From positions 1 to 40,644 of the forward strand of contig NZ_JARJLT010000407.1 in NCBI RefSeq assembly GCF_029335315.1: a stretch of DNA of 40,644 nucleotides, given 5' to 3'. The translations under genes and the position numbers were made by a program. This stretch comes from Pseudomonas citronellolis. Its GTDB lineage: Bacteria > Pseudomonadota > Gammaproteobacteria > Pseudomonadales > Pseudomonadaceae. Numbering within the stretch: the first letter of the stretch is position 1; each line of letters begins with the position of its first letter. This document shows, piece by piece, positions 1 to 7,401 of the stretch. Below the pieces are notes generated by a model. That model was not told where the DNA came from. It worked only from the letters and a program-made list of their open reading frames with translations, and did not search any database.

Positions 1-82
1 TTCGCGGTTATCCGCCGTCAATCGGCGCCGCAGCCGGTGCAGGATTACGGCGGATAACGCCCGAGGCGTTATGCGCCCTACG
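1..82. repeat. REP-type palindrome doublet, left element cut by window edge
   Basis: Positions 49-60 (GGCGGATAACGC) and 66-77 (GCGTTATGCGCC) form a hairpin with one mismatch, followed by CTACG. Positions 1-16 (TTCGCGGTTATCCGCC) are the right arm and loop of a second hairpin whose left arm lies outside the window. The same two-hairpin arrangement with almost the same spacing recurs at 28384-28477. The element sits downstream of the ndh stop codon, typical of REP/BIME elements in Pseudomonas intergenic DNA. Confidence 0.8.
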
Positions 83-111
83 TCCCTGCAGGCTGAGGTC
101 GCCCTCTTGCG

Positions 112-1410
112 TCAGTGCAGCTTCAGCCGCGGCTCGGTACTGCGCCCGATGCGGTCGCCGATCATCATCAACGCCGTGCGGGTGAAGCCGTACAGCGCCA
201 TCTGGTGCATGCGGTACAGCGACACGTAGAACATCCGCGCCAGCCAGCCTTCGAGCTTCACGCTGCCCATCAGGTTGCCCATCAGGTTGCCCACCGCGCT
301 GAAGCGCGACAGCGAGATCAGCGAGCCGTAGTCGGTGTAGCGGTACTCCGGCAGCGGCTTGCCGTCCAGGCGCGCGAGCAGTGCCTTGGCCAGCAGCGAA
401 GCCTGCTGGTGCGCGGCCTGGGCGCGCGGCGGCACGGTGCGTTCGCTGCCGTCGCCGAGCGGGCAGGCCGCGCAGTCGCCGAAGGCGAAGATGTTCTCGT
501 CGCGGGTGGTCTGCAGGGTCGAGCGCACCACCAGCTGGTTGATGCGGTTGCTCTCCAGGCCGTCCAGGTCCTTGAGCAGGCTGGAGGCGCGGATGCCGGC
601 GGCCCAGACCTTGAGGCTGGCGGGAATGAACTCGCCGCTGGCGGTCTTCAGGCCTTCGGCGCTCACCTCGCTGACCGGCGAACCGATCAGCACGCGCACG
701 CCGAGTTTCTCCAGGGTGCTGTGCACCGGCTGGCTGATGCGCTCGGGCAGCGCCGGCAGCACGCGCGGGCCGGCCTCGATCAGGGTGATGCGCATGTTCT
801 CCGGCTGGATGCCGTTCAGCCCGTAGGCGGCCAGCTCCTGGGCGGCGTGGTGCAGCTCGGCCGACAGCTCGACGCCGGTGGCGCCGGCGCCGACGATGGC
901 CACGCTGATCTCGTCGTCCTCGCCCTGGCGCGCGTGGGCGCGCAGGTAGTGGGTGAGCAGCTGCTTGTGGAAGCGCTCGGCCTGCTCGCGGGTGTCGAGG
1001 AAGATGCAGTGCTGCGCGGCCCCGGCGGTGCCGAAGTCGTTGGTGGTGCTGCCGATGGCCAGGACCAGGGTGTCGTAGTCCAGGGTGCGCGCCGGCAGCA
1101 GCTCACGGCCATCCTCGTCGAGGGTGGCGGCGAGCTGGATGCGTTTAGTCGCACGGTCCAGACCGCTGAGACGGCCGAGCTGGAACTGGAAGTGGTTCCA
1201 TTTCGCCTGGGCGACGTAGTTCAGCTCATCCTCCGAGGAGTTGAGCGAGCCGGCGGCCACTTCGTGCAGCAGGGGTTTCCAGATGTGGGTCAGGTTGGCG
1301 TCGACCAGGGTGACCTGGGCGCGGCCTTTCTTACCCAGGGTGCGGCCGAGACGGGTCGCGAGCTCCAGCCCGCCGGCGCCGCCGCCGACGATCACGATAC
1401 GATGGGACAT
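112..1410 (-). CDS. ndh: Type II NADH dehydrogenase (NDH-2)
   Basis: Single-subunit, non-proton-pumping NADH:quinone oxidoreductase that feeds electrons from NADH into the membrane quinone pool. The 432-residue product has the usual NDH-2 length. It opens with an FAD-binding dinucleotide fold (IVIVGGGAGGLELATRLG, about residues 5-22) and has a second, NAD(H)-binding glycine-rich fold (VAIVGAGATGVELSAEL) near residue 170. A late FAD-contacting segment (IFAFGDCAA) lies near residue 305. The C-terminal 60 residues, rich in aromatic and basic amino acids, fit the amphipathic membrane-anchoring region of the family. The ATG at 1408-1410 is preceded by GAGAACG. It lies 45 bases after the DUF3094 gene on the same strand, so co-transcription is likely. 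The family assignment is secure. Confidence 0.93.
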   Translation of the reverse strand: MSHRIVIVGGGAGGLELATRLGRTLGKKGRAQVTLVDANLTHIWKPLLHEVAAGSLNSSEDELNYVAQAKWNHFQFQLGRLSGLDRATKRIQLAATLDEDGRELLPARTLDYDTLVLAIGSTTNDFGTAGAAQHCIFLDTREQAERFHKQLLTHYLRAHARQGEDDEISVAIVGAGATGVELSAELHHAAQELAAYGLNGIQPENMRITLIEAGPRVLPALPERISQPVHSTLEKLGVRVLIGSPVSEVSAEGLKTASGEFIPASLKVWAAGIRASSLLKDLDGLESNRINQLVVRSTLQTTRDENIFAFGDCAACPLGDGSERTVPPRAQAAHQQASLLAKALLARLDGKPLPEYRYTDYGSLISLSRFSAVGNLMGNLMGSVKLEGWLARMFYVSLYRMHQMALYGFTRTALMMIGDRIGRSTEPRLKLH

Positions 1411-1455
1411 GGGACGTTCTCATAGCTAGGGAATCCTGTGCGGGCCGGCGGCGCG

Positions 1456-1629
1456 TCAGTGCGCCAGATAGGCCAGGAGGCGGCTGAGCAGTCCCAGGGC
1501 GATGACCACGAGAGTGAGCCCGGCCATCATCAGCCAGGGCTTGAAGGGTGCACGCGCGACTTGGTGAACGGGCGAGCTGAGGTACTGCTCGACCTTCTGC
1601 TGGTCTTCGGGGCTCAAGCGACTGGGCAT
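1456..1629 (-). CDS. DUF3094-type small membrane protein
   Basis: A 57-residue protein beginning MPSRLSPEDQQKVEQYLSS. A short polar helix (SPEDQQKVEQYL) is followed by one hydrophobic segment of about 20 residues (around 36-55: LMMAGLTLVVIALGLLSRLL), so it is probably a single-pass inner-membrane protein. This matches what I know of the DUF3094 family, found beside ndh in pseudomonads. The function is unknown. A role near NDH-2 or the quinone pool is only suggested by its position 45 bases upstream of ndh on the same strand. The start ATG is at 1627-1629, with GGAGGC just upstream as a good ribosome binding site. Confidence 0.8.
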   Translation of the reverse strand: MPSRLSPEDQQKVEQYLSSPVHQVARAPFKPWLMMAGLTLVVIALGLLSRLLAYLAH

Positions 1630-1698
1630 GGGCGGCCTCCGTTTCTAATGAGGAGCATTCTAGTCGGGCGTCGCGCGCCGCTCAATCCGACCCGTCGG

Positions 1699-2328
1699 TC
1701 AGAGTGCGACGCCATTGTCGAGCAGCACCACGCGGCCGAGCTGGCTGCGCAGGAACTCCGGGGCGTCCTGGTGGGCGAAGATCACCCGGGCGAAGTTCGG
1801 CCCGACCAGCGACAGCGAGCGCCAGCCCTGGCGCAGGAACTCGGTGGGCGGCGGGAAGGGCGTGTTGAAGTCCGGCGTCTCGCGCTTGAGGCTGACGAAG
1901 GCGAGCAGGTCCAGCTCGCCGGGGTCGATGCCGCGTTCGCTGTAGTTGTGCGCCTTCTTGCGCAGGGTCGGAGCGAGGCGCCGCTGCAGCTCGCTGCAGT
2001 TGATCCGCCGGGGTTTCTGCTCGCGGCGGATCAGCTGCCGCAGGCTCTGTGCCAGGCGTCGGCGCTGCAATTCCTCGCGCCATTCCTCGTTGAGCCGGCG
2101 GCCTTCGTCGAGCACGAAGAACACCTCGAAGCAGGCGTCGCGGAACAGTACGTCCGGGGGCTGCTGCTCCGGGGCGATGAACTCCTCCTGGCGAAAGGGC
2201 ACCTTGAGTGTCTGCAACAGCCGCTGGCAGGCCCAGCACTCCCGGTCCCACTTGCGCGCGTTGGAGAGAAACTCGTTGGCCAGTTCGGCCTGGCGCCTGA
2301 GCAGGTACAGGTAGTCGGATTCATTCAT
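1699..2328 (-). CDS. DUF1780 family protein (endonuclease-like fold, function unknown)
   Basis: A 209-residue soluble protein starting MNESDYLYLLRRQAEL, rich in charged residues (many Arg and Glu), with no signal peptide or membrane segment. I recognise it as the DUF1780 family conserved in Pseudomonas, which databases describe as a putative endonuclease-like protein; no catalytic residues can be assigned from the sequence alone. Two cysteines (CWAC, near residue 32) resemble half of a metal site, but no second pair is obvious. It is the first gene of a three-gene minus-strand run with DUF3094 and ndh, and diverges from the GNAT gene across about 120 bases. Family call good, function unknown. 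Confidence 0.75.
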   Translation of the reverse strand: MNESDYLYLLRRQAELANEFLSNARKWDRECWACQRLLQTLKVPFRQEEFIAPEQQPPDVLFRDACFEVFFVLDEGRRLNEEWREELQRRRLAQSLRQLIRREQKPRRINCSELQRRLAPTLRKKAHNYSERGIDPGELDLLAFVSLKRETPDFNTPFPPPTEFLRQGWRSLSLVGPNFARVIFAHQDAPEFLRSQLGRVVLLDNGVAL

Positions 2329-2449
2329 TGCAACAGCTTAGCCGCAGATGACGGATCGGGCCCGCTGCGACATGGCGCCTCAGCCGAAAACACTGGCGCC
2401 AGGCGCGCTCTGTGTACACTGTGACGATCCATTTCCGGAGCCCACCTCC

Positions 2450-2866
2450 ATGTTGCTGCGCAGCGCCACGCCCGCCGATCATCCGCGCCTTCATGCCCTC
2501 TGGGCGCGCACGCCGGGCATCCAGTTGCGCCGCGACGACGACTACGAACCCTTCGCCGCGTACCTGGCGCGCAACCCCGAACTGAGCCTGGTGCTGGAAG
2601 CCGATGGGCGGTTGGTCGGCAGCCTGATGGTCGGCCACGACGGCCGCCGCGGCTACCTGCAGCACCTGGTGGTGGAGGCGGCCTATCGCGGTCGCGGGCT
2701 TTCCCGGCAATTGCTGGATGAAGCCCTGGCCCGCCTCGCGCGCCTGGGCATCGGCAAGTCCCACGTGTTCGTGCTGCGCGATGCGCCCGAGGCGCTGGCC
2801 TACTGGGAGGGCCAGGCGGGGTGGGGGCGGCGCGACGATATCCTGGTTTATTCCGCTGGAGCCTGA
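2450..2866 (+). CDS. GNAT family N-acetyltransferase
   Basis: Predicted cytosolic acyl-CoA-dependent acetyltransferase of 138 residues; the substrate cannot be read from the sequence. The acetyl-CoA pyrophosphate-binding loop is visible as [17 protein letters not shown] (about residues 73-89), containing the R-x-x-G-x-G/A pattern. It is followed by the usual alpha4/beta6 region ending near YWEGQAGW. The frame stays open upstream to 2348, but the ATG at 2450 is preferred because it has GGAG ten bases upstream and begins directly with the conserved first strand ([13 protein letters not shown]). The TGA stop is two bases before the next ATG, so translation is probably coupled to the secreted-protein gene. 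Confidence 0.85.
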   Translation: MLLRSATPADHPRLHALWARTPGIQLRRDDDYEPFAAYLARNPELSLVLEADGRLVGSLMVGHDGRRGYLQHLVVEAAYRGRGLSRQLLDEALARLARLGIGKSHVFVLRDAPEALAYWEGQAGWGRRDDILVYSAGA

Positions 2867-2868
2867 AG

Positions 2869-3339
2869 ATGAAGAAAACCTGTGTCGCCCTCCTGTTGTC
2901 CCTGGTCCCGTTGCTCGGGTTCGCCGAGCAGGGGCAGGGCGTCCCGGCGGGCTGGACCCTGCTCGACCAGTACGACAAGCCCTACACCGAGAACGCCGAG
3001 CTCAAGGTCCTGCTGGTGGCGCGCGACATGGCCGGCGGCAAACTGCTCAAGGCGGCGCTGGAGGGGCAGCCACAGGACTACCTGGAGCAACGCCACGCGG
3101 TTTTCGTGGCGGACATCAGCCGCATGCCATCGCTGATCTCGAAGCTGTTCGCCGTGCCCGCCATGCGTGACTACAACTACCGCGTGCTGCTCGACCGCGA
3201 CCCGCGAGTGGCCAGCCACTTCCAGGTGCCGGAAAACAGCGTGCTGTGGATAAGCCTGCAGCAGGGCAGGGTGGTCGCCAGCCAGGCCTATGACTCGGCG
3301 ACGACCCTGCGCGAGGCGCTGGAGCGCGCCGCGCGGTGA
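2869..3339 (+). CDS. Small secreted protein, possible thioredoxin-like fold
   Basis: A 156-residue protein with a classic Sec signal peptide (MKKTCVALLLSLVPLLGFA, probable cleavage before EQGQG), so it should be periplasmic. The mature part has alternating strands and helices (LKVLLVARD, HAVFVADISRM, YRVLLDRDP, SVLWISLQQGRVVASQ) resembling a degenerate thioredoxin-like fold without a CxxC pair. The family is conserved beside this locus in Pseudomonas; I know of no experimentally defined function. The start at 2869 is chosen because it begins the signal peptide and lies two bases after the GNAT stop. Its TGA overlaps the GTG start of the next gene, so the three genes look like one operon. Confidence 0.75.
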   Translation: MKKTCVALLLSLVPLLGFAEQGQGVPAGWTLLDQYDKPYTENAELKVLLVARDMAGGKLLKAALEGQPQDYLEQRHAVFVADISRMPSLISKLFAVPAMRDYNYRVLLDRDPRVASHFQVPENSVLWISLQQGRVVASQAYDSATTLREALERAAR

Positions 3340-4043
3340 TAGCCGCCCAGCTGCTGTCGACGCAAAGCCTGGCGATCGGCTGGGCGATCTACGCGCCGGC
3401 CTTGCTGCTGGCCGCCTGGCGCGCGCCCTGGGTCGAGCTGGTCAGCGACTTCCGCCGCCAGCACCTGGTGTTCGGCACCATGCTCGCGCTCTTCCTGCTG
3501 TGGCTGGTGCGCCGCGACTTCGTCTCCGGGCTGTCCTTCCACTTCATCGGCATGACCGCCGTGACCCTGCTGCTGGACTGGCCGCTGGCGCTGCTGGTGG
3601 GCGTGGTCGCGCAGATCGGCCTGTGCCTGCTGGGCCGCCAGGACTGGCTGGCGATGGGCGTCAACGGCGTGCTGCTGGTGCTGGTACCGGTGTTCATCAC
3701 CGAAGTGGCGGCGCTGCTGGTGGAGCGCCGGCAGCCGCGCAACCTGTTCGTCTACATCTTCTGCTCGGGCTTCTTCCCGGCGGCCCTGTCGGCCGTGTGC
3801 AGTGTGCTGCTGGGGCTGGGCGTGCTCTGGTTCGACGGCATCTTCCCGATGCCACCGTGGCTGGAAGACTTCATCGGCTACCTGTGGCTGGTGATGTTTC
3901 CCGAGGCGTTCATCAACGGCATGCTGGTCACCGGGTTGGTGGTGTTCTACCCGGACTGGCTGGAAACCTTCAACCGCACCCGCTACCTGCAGGCGCCCTG
4001 GAAGGACGAAAGCCGGAAGGACGATGGGGATGACCCGCAGTGA
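3336..4043 (+). CDS. CbiM-like (ECF-type permease family) integral membrane protein
   Basis: A 235-residue polytopic membrane protein with about six or seven hydrophobic segments (for example LVFGTMLALFLLWLV, LALLVGVVAQIGLCLL, VNGVLLVLVPVFIT). The pattern, including the internal FHFIGMTAVTLLLDWPLALLVG stretch, matches the CbiM-related predicted membrane proteins that relate to energy-coupling-factor cobalt/nickel uptake components. No CbiN, CbiQ or CbiO partner is nearby, so transport function is not established. The start is GTG at 3336-3338, overlapping the previous TGA as GTGA, a typical translational-coupling junction. A hairpin at 4042-4068 immediately follows. Confidence 0.75.
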   Translation: MIAAQLLSTQSLAIGWAIYAPALLLAAWRAPWVELVSDFRRQHLVFGTMLALFLLWLVRRDFVSGLSFHFIGMTAVTLLLDWPLALLVGVVAQIGLCLLGRQDWLAMGVNGVLLVLVPVFITEVAALLVERRQPRNLFVYIFCSGFFPAALSAVCSVLLGLGVLWFDGIFPMPPWLEDFIGYLWLVMFPEAFINGMLVTGLVVFYPDWLETFNRTRYLQAPWKDESRKDDGDDPQ

Positions 4044-4076
4044 TGACGGCCGATTCGTAGCCGTCATCCCTTTCCT
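4042..4076 (+). terminator. Hairpin terminator after the CbiM-like gene
   Basis: GATGACGGC (4042-4050) and GCCGTCATC (4060-4068) form a perfect 9-bp stem with a 9-base loop, followed by the pyrimidine run CCTTTCCT. The stem starts inside the stop codon of the CbiM-like gene. The weak T-tract lowers confidence. Confidence 0.5.
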
Positions 4077-4150
4077 CGGATTGATCCACGTCAGTTCATC
4101 ACTCGCCCTGCGCCGGGACACTTTGCATCCCCACAGCGATGGAGAACGGC

Positions 4151-4366
4151 ATGAGCATTCACAGTTGGGCTGAGCAGCGCTTGCACGAACTGCTGGTGGA
4201 AGCCGAGGCGGCGGGCATGGATACGCAACTGCTGCTGCGCGCCTTGCTCAGCTCGGTGGTGCGGGCCAACGCCCAGGTCCGCACGGAATCGGACCTGGCG
4301 CATGAGCTGCACTTTCTCGCCGATAATCTCGACGAAGAACGGGACTACGCATTCATGCGCCCCTGA
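4151..4366 (+). CDS. Conserved small helical protein (71 residues), function unknown
   Basis: Product begins MSIHSWAEQRLHELLVEAE and ends DYAFMRP. It has no signal peptide or membrane segment. The sequence is mostly predicted helix, with leucine-rich amphipathic stretches (LHELLVEAEAAGMDTQLLLRALL) that suggest a helical bundle or dimer. I recall a similar small conserved protein at this position in other pseudomonads but know no function. An upstream in-frame ATG at 4139 exists; the one at 4151 is chosen because GGAGAACGGC (4141-4150) supplies its ribosome binding site. The stop codon lies in the loop of a rho-independent terminator (4357-4379). Confidence 0.75.
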   Translation: MSIHSWAEQRLHELLVEAEAAGMDTQLLLRALLSSVVRANAQVRTESDLAHELHFLADNLDEERDYAFMRP

Positions 4367-4379
4367 CCGGGGCGCTTTT
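4357..4379 (+). terminator. Rho-independent terminator overlapping a stop codon
   Basis: GCGCCCC (4357-4363), loop TGACC (4364-4368) and GGGGCGC (4369-4375) are followed by TTTT. The loop contains the TGA stop codon of the small helical protein gene, so the last two codons and the stop are part of the terminator. Confidence 0.75.
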
Positions 4380-4410
4380 GTAGGAAGGGTTGAGCGAAGC
4401 GATACCCATC
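4380..4410. repeat. Pseudomonad intergenic repeat (GTAGGA-GGGTTGAGCG type)
   Basis: The stretch from GTAGGAAGGGTTGAGCG to GCGATACCCATC contains the inverted arms GGGTTGAGCG / GCGATACCC. I recognise the motif as a dispersed intergenic repeat common in Pseudomonas genomes. It lies between the convergent small helical protein gene and yacG. Confidence 0.65.
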
Positions 4411-4437
4411 ACCATGGCCCGATGCAGGTAACCCCCT

Positions 4438-4647
4438 TCAATGCCCGCGCAGCGGCGGCGCATCCAGCTCGGCGGAGAACACGTCGTCCTCCAGGTCGTT
4501 GCCGGGAATCGCGTGCTCCTCGGCGGCCCAGGCGCCCAGGTCGATCAGCTTGCAGCGCTCGGAGCAGAAGGGCCGGTTGGGGCTTTCGGCGCTCCATTCC
4601 ACGGGGGCGCCGCAGGTCGGGCATTCAACGGTAAGGGGCTGGCTCAT
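4438..4647 (-). CDS. yacG: DNA gyrase inhibitor / zinc-binding protein YacG
   Basis: A 69-residue zinc protein. In E. coli, YacG binds GyrB and inhibits gyrase's DNA binding and supercoiling. The zinc site is complete: Cys9 and Cys12 ([12 protein letters not shown]), Cys28 and Cys32 ([15 protein letters not shown]). The acidic C-terminal tail ([16 protein letters not shown]) fits the family. Its ATG overlaps the coaE stop codon by four bases (ATGA), the usual coaE-yacG coupling. It ends a minus-strand run pilB-pilC-pilD-coaE-yacG. Confidence 0.93.
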   Translation of the reverse strand: MSQPLTVECPTCGAPVEWSAESPNRPFCSERCKLIDLGAWAAEEHAIPGNDLEDDVFSAELDAPPLRGH

Positions 4648-5252
4648 GGGCGTCCTCCGCGCAGCTTGAGATAGAAGTCGTGCAGGCGCTCCACTTCGCG
4701 CTGCAGGTGACCGAGGTCGCTGTCATTGAGCAGAACGTCATCGGCGTGTTTCAGGCGCTCCTCGCGTTGCGCCTGGACCTTGAGAATGGCGCGCACCTGC
4801 TCTTCGGGGACGCTGTCCCGACGCACGGTGCGCTCCAGTTGCAGGTGTTCCGGGGTGTCCACCACCAGCACGCGCTGGGTCATGCGGCTCTGCCCGGACT
4901 CCACCAGCAACGGCGATACGAGAATGGCGTAGGGCGATTCGGCGCGCGCCAGGTGCGCGGCGATCTCCTGGCCGATCAGCGGATGCAGCAGTTGCTCCAG
5001 CCAGCGGCGCTCCTCGGCGGACTGGAAGATGCGTTCGCGCAGGGCGGCGCGGTTGAGCGTGCCGTCGGGAAGCAGCATGGCTTCGCCGAAGCGCTCGACG
5101 ATGTTCGCCAGCGCTGGCCGGCCGGGCTCGACCACCCAGCGCGCGGCGTGGTCGGCATCGACCATGTGCACGCCGAGGCTGGTGAAGTGGGCGGCGGCGG
5201 CGCTCTTGCCGCTGCCGATGCCGCCGGTGAGGCCTAGGATCCAGGGTTTCAT
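4644..5252 (-). CDS. coaE: Dephospho-CoA kinase
   Basis: Catalyses the last step of coenzyme A synthesis, ATP-dependent phosphorylation of the 3'-hydroxyl of dephospho-CoA, in the cytosol. The 202-residue product matches family length. The P-loop is at the N terminus ([14 protein letters not shown], residues 8-21), followed by the [13 protein letters not shown] substrate-binding segment and [11 protein letters not shown]. The lid-region arginines lie around [20 protein letters not shown]. It lies 55 bases after pilD, with which it is conserved in pseudomonads, and overlaps yacG by four bases. Assignment secure. Confidence 0.95.
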   Translation of the reverse strand: MKPWILGLTGGIGSGKSAAAAHFTSLGVHMVDADHAARWVVEPGRPALANIVERFGEAMLLPDGTLNRAALRERIFQSAEERRWLEQLLHPLIGQEIAAHLARAESPYAILVSPLLVESGQSRMTQRVLVVDTPEHLQLERTVRRDSVPEEQVRAILKVQAQREERLKHADDVLLNDSDLGHLQREVERLHDFYLKLRGGRP

Positions 5253-5307
5253 CGTGCTCCTCGCGCCGAGCCGGGCGTTCCCGTCAGCGCGAGACGCATG
5301 GCGGGAA

Positions 5308-6180
5308 TCACCGGAAGCCGGCGAACTGCAGATAGGTAGCGGTTATTTGATCACCCCAGAGCAGCGCAATCCAGCCGGCGATGGCCAGATAGGGCCCGAA
5401 GGGGATGGGCGTGCCGCTGTCGGCGTTGCGCAGGCGCAGCATGATAACGCCCAGCACGGCGCCGACCAGGGAGGAGAGCAGGATGGTCAGCGGCAAGACC
5501 TGCCAGCCACCCCAGGCGCCGAGCATGGCCAGCAGCTTGAAGTCGCCGTAGCCCATGCCTTCCTTGCCGGTGACCAGCTTGAACAACCAGAACACCGACC
5601 ACAGACTCAGGTAACCGAACACCGCTCCCCAGAGCGCGTCGCCCAGGGAGGTGAAGAGCCCGAAGTGGTTGGCGATCAGCCCCAGCCAGAGCAGCGGCAG
5701 CACCAGGGCATCCGGCAACAGCTGGTGATCGACGTCGATCATGCTCATGGCCAGCAGGCCCCAGGTCAGCAGCAGCATGCCGCCGGCCTGCCAGGTACAG
5801 CCGAAATGCCAGGCGACGAACGCCGAAAGCAGCGCGGTGGCCACCTCGATCAGCGGGTAGCGCGCGCTGATCGGCGCCTTGCACGCCGAACACTTGCCGC
5901 GCAGCGCCAGGTAGCTCACTACCGGGATGTTCTCCCAGGCGCGAATCTCATGGCCGCAGTGCGGGCATTGCGAGTTGGGCAGCACCAGGTTGTAGGTGGC
6001 GCGCTGCTCAGGCTGCGGCAGCGCCAGGGTGTCGCGCGCCTGCTGCTGCCATTCCAGCTCGAGCATCTTCGGCAGGCGGTGGATAACCACGTTGAGGAAG
6101 CTGCCGACCAGCAGGCCGAGCAGCGCGACGCATAAAACAAAGGCCAGCGCGTGGCTGGCCAGGAAGTCGAGAATGGGCAT
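5308..6180 (-). CDS. pilD: Prepilin leader peptidase / N-methyltransferase PilD
   Basis: Inner-membrane bifunctional enzyme. It removes the short leader of type IV pilins and type II secretion pseudopilins and N-methylates the new N-terminal Phe. The 290-residue protein has an N-terminal cytoplasmic zinc domain with Cys72, Cys75, Cys97 and Cys100 (CPHC, CSAC). The two catalytic aspartates are Asp149 ([12 protein letters not shown]) and Asp213 (GMGYGDFK), the same numbers as in P. aeruginosa PilD. About eight hydrophobic segments follow the zinc domain. The start codon directly abuts the pilC stop, so the genes are surely co-transcribed. Its substrates must include PilA encoded at 9346. Confidence 0.96.
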   Translation of the reverse strand: MPILDFLASHALAFVLCVALLGLLVGSFLNVVIHRLPKMLELEWQQQARDTLALPQPEQRATYNLVLPNSQCPHCGHEIRAWENIPVVSYLALRGKCSACKAPISARYPLIEVATALLSAFVAWHFGCTWQAGGMLLLTWGLLAMSMIDVDHQLLPDALVLPLLWLGLIANHFGLFTSLGDALWGAVFGYLSLWSVFWLFKLVTGKEGMGYGDFKLLAMLGAWGGWQVLPLTILLSSLVGAVLGVIMLRLRNADSGTPIPFGPYLAIAGWIALLWGDQITATYLQFAGFR

Positions 6181-7398
6181 TTAGACGACGTTGCCGAGTT
6201 GGAAAATAGGCAGGTACATGGCGATGATGAGGCCGCCGACCAGAACGCCCAGGACGACCATGATCATCGGCTCCATCAGGGTCGTCAGGTTGTCGACCGC
6301 ATTGTCGACTTCTTCTTCGTAGAAACTCGCCACCTTGTCCAGCATGGCGTCCAGGGAGCCGGACTCCTCGCCGATGGCGGTCATCTGCACTGCCATGCTG
6401 GGAAACACCGCCGTGGTGCGCATGGAGAAGTTCAGTTGAGTGCCGGACGAGACATCTTGCTTGATCTTGTAGACTGCATTGCGGAACACCACGTTGCCGG
6501 TGGCGCCGGCTACCGAGTCCAGCGCCTCGACCAGTGGAACGCCAGCGGCGAAAGTGGTCGACAAGGTACGGGCGTAACGGGCTACGGAAGACTTGTAGAT
6601 GATCATACCGACCACCGGAATCTTCAGCGCGGTACGGTCCACCGAGTCACGGAACTTCTCCGAGCGCTTATGGAATTCCTTGAAAGCGAATGCCGCGGCG
6701 AACATTGCAGCAAGGACAACGAACCACCAGGCCTGGAGCATCTCGGATATACCGATAACCATCTTGGTGAAGGCGGGCAGGTCGGCGCCGAAACTCTTGA
6801 AGATCGACTGGAACTGCGGAACCACCTTGATGAGCAGGATTGCCGACACGATTACGGCTACTACGACTACCGCGATCGGGTAAGTCATTGCCTTCTTGAT
6901 CTTGGCCTTCAGCGATTCGGTCTTTTCCTTGTAGGTCGCGACGCGATCGAGCAGGGTTTCCAGTGCACCGGATTGTTCGCCGGCATCCACCAGGTTGCAG
7001 TACAGGTCGTCGAAGTACTGTGGTTTCTTTCTCAGCGAGTTAGCCAGGCTGTTGCCCGAGGCCACTTCCTGCTTGATCTCCTCGACCAGCTTGCGCATGT
7101 TCGGGTTTTCGAAGCCTTCGGAAATGATATCGAACGACTGCAGCAGCGGCACACCGGAGCCCATCATGGTCGCCATCTGGCGAGTGAAGAGGGCGATGTC
7201 CATGGGCTTGATCTTCTTGCCCTTGGACAGCAGGGACATTCCTTTCTTGCGCACTTTTGTGGGGTTGACCCCCTGTTTGCGCAGTTGCGCCTTGACCAAG
7301 GCGGCGTTCATGCCGGACAGCTCGCCCTTGATCTTGCCGCCTTTGCGATCAATGCCTTCGAACATGAAGACACTGGTTTTCAACGCTTTTTCCGCCAT
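6181..7398 (-). CDS. pilC: Type IV pilus inner-membrane platform protein PilC
   Basis: GspF-family polytopic protein on which pilins are added or removed under the action of the PilB and PilT ATPases. At 405 residues it has family length. It contains two repeated cytoplasmic GspF domains (about residues 70-195 and 275-395), visible through the similar stretches ALFTRQMATMMGSGVPLLQS and VARYARTLSTTFAAGVPLVEA, each followed by a long helix. Hydrophobic segments lie at about 170-195, 220-245 and near the C terminus (MIMVVLGVLVGGLIIAMYL). It is three bases downstream of pilB and directly adjoins pilD. The GC content is visibly lower than in flanking housekeeping genes. Confidence 0.96.
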   Translation of the reverse strand: MAEKALKTSVFMFEGIDRKGGKIKGELSGMNAALVKAQLRKQGVNPTKVRKKGMSLLSKGKKIKPMDIALFTRQMATMMGSGVPLLQSFDIISEGFENPNMRKLVEEIKQEVASGNSLANSLRKKPQYFDDLYCNLVDAGEQSGALETLLDRVATYKEKTESLKAKIKKAMTYPIAVVVVAVIVSAILLIKVVPQFQSIFKSFGADLPAFTKMVIGISEMLQAWWFVVLAAMFAAAFAFKEFHKRSEKFRDSVDRTALKIPVVGMIIYKSSVARYARTLSTTFAAGVPLVEALDSVAGATGNVVFRNAVYKIKQDVSSGTQLNFSMRTTAVFPSMAVQMTAIGEESGSLDAMLDKVASFYEEEVDNAVDNLTTLMEPMIMVVLGVLVGGLIIAMYLPIFQLGNVV

Positions 7399-7401
7399 GG
7401 A

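Noticed and set aside
115-1425. A 436-codon plus-strand frame opposite ndh
   Set aside because: ndh on the minus strand shows intact FAD and NAD folds; the plus-strand frame is its complement and lacks any family signature.
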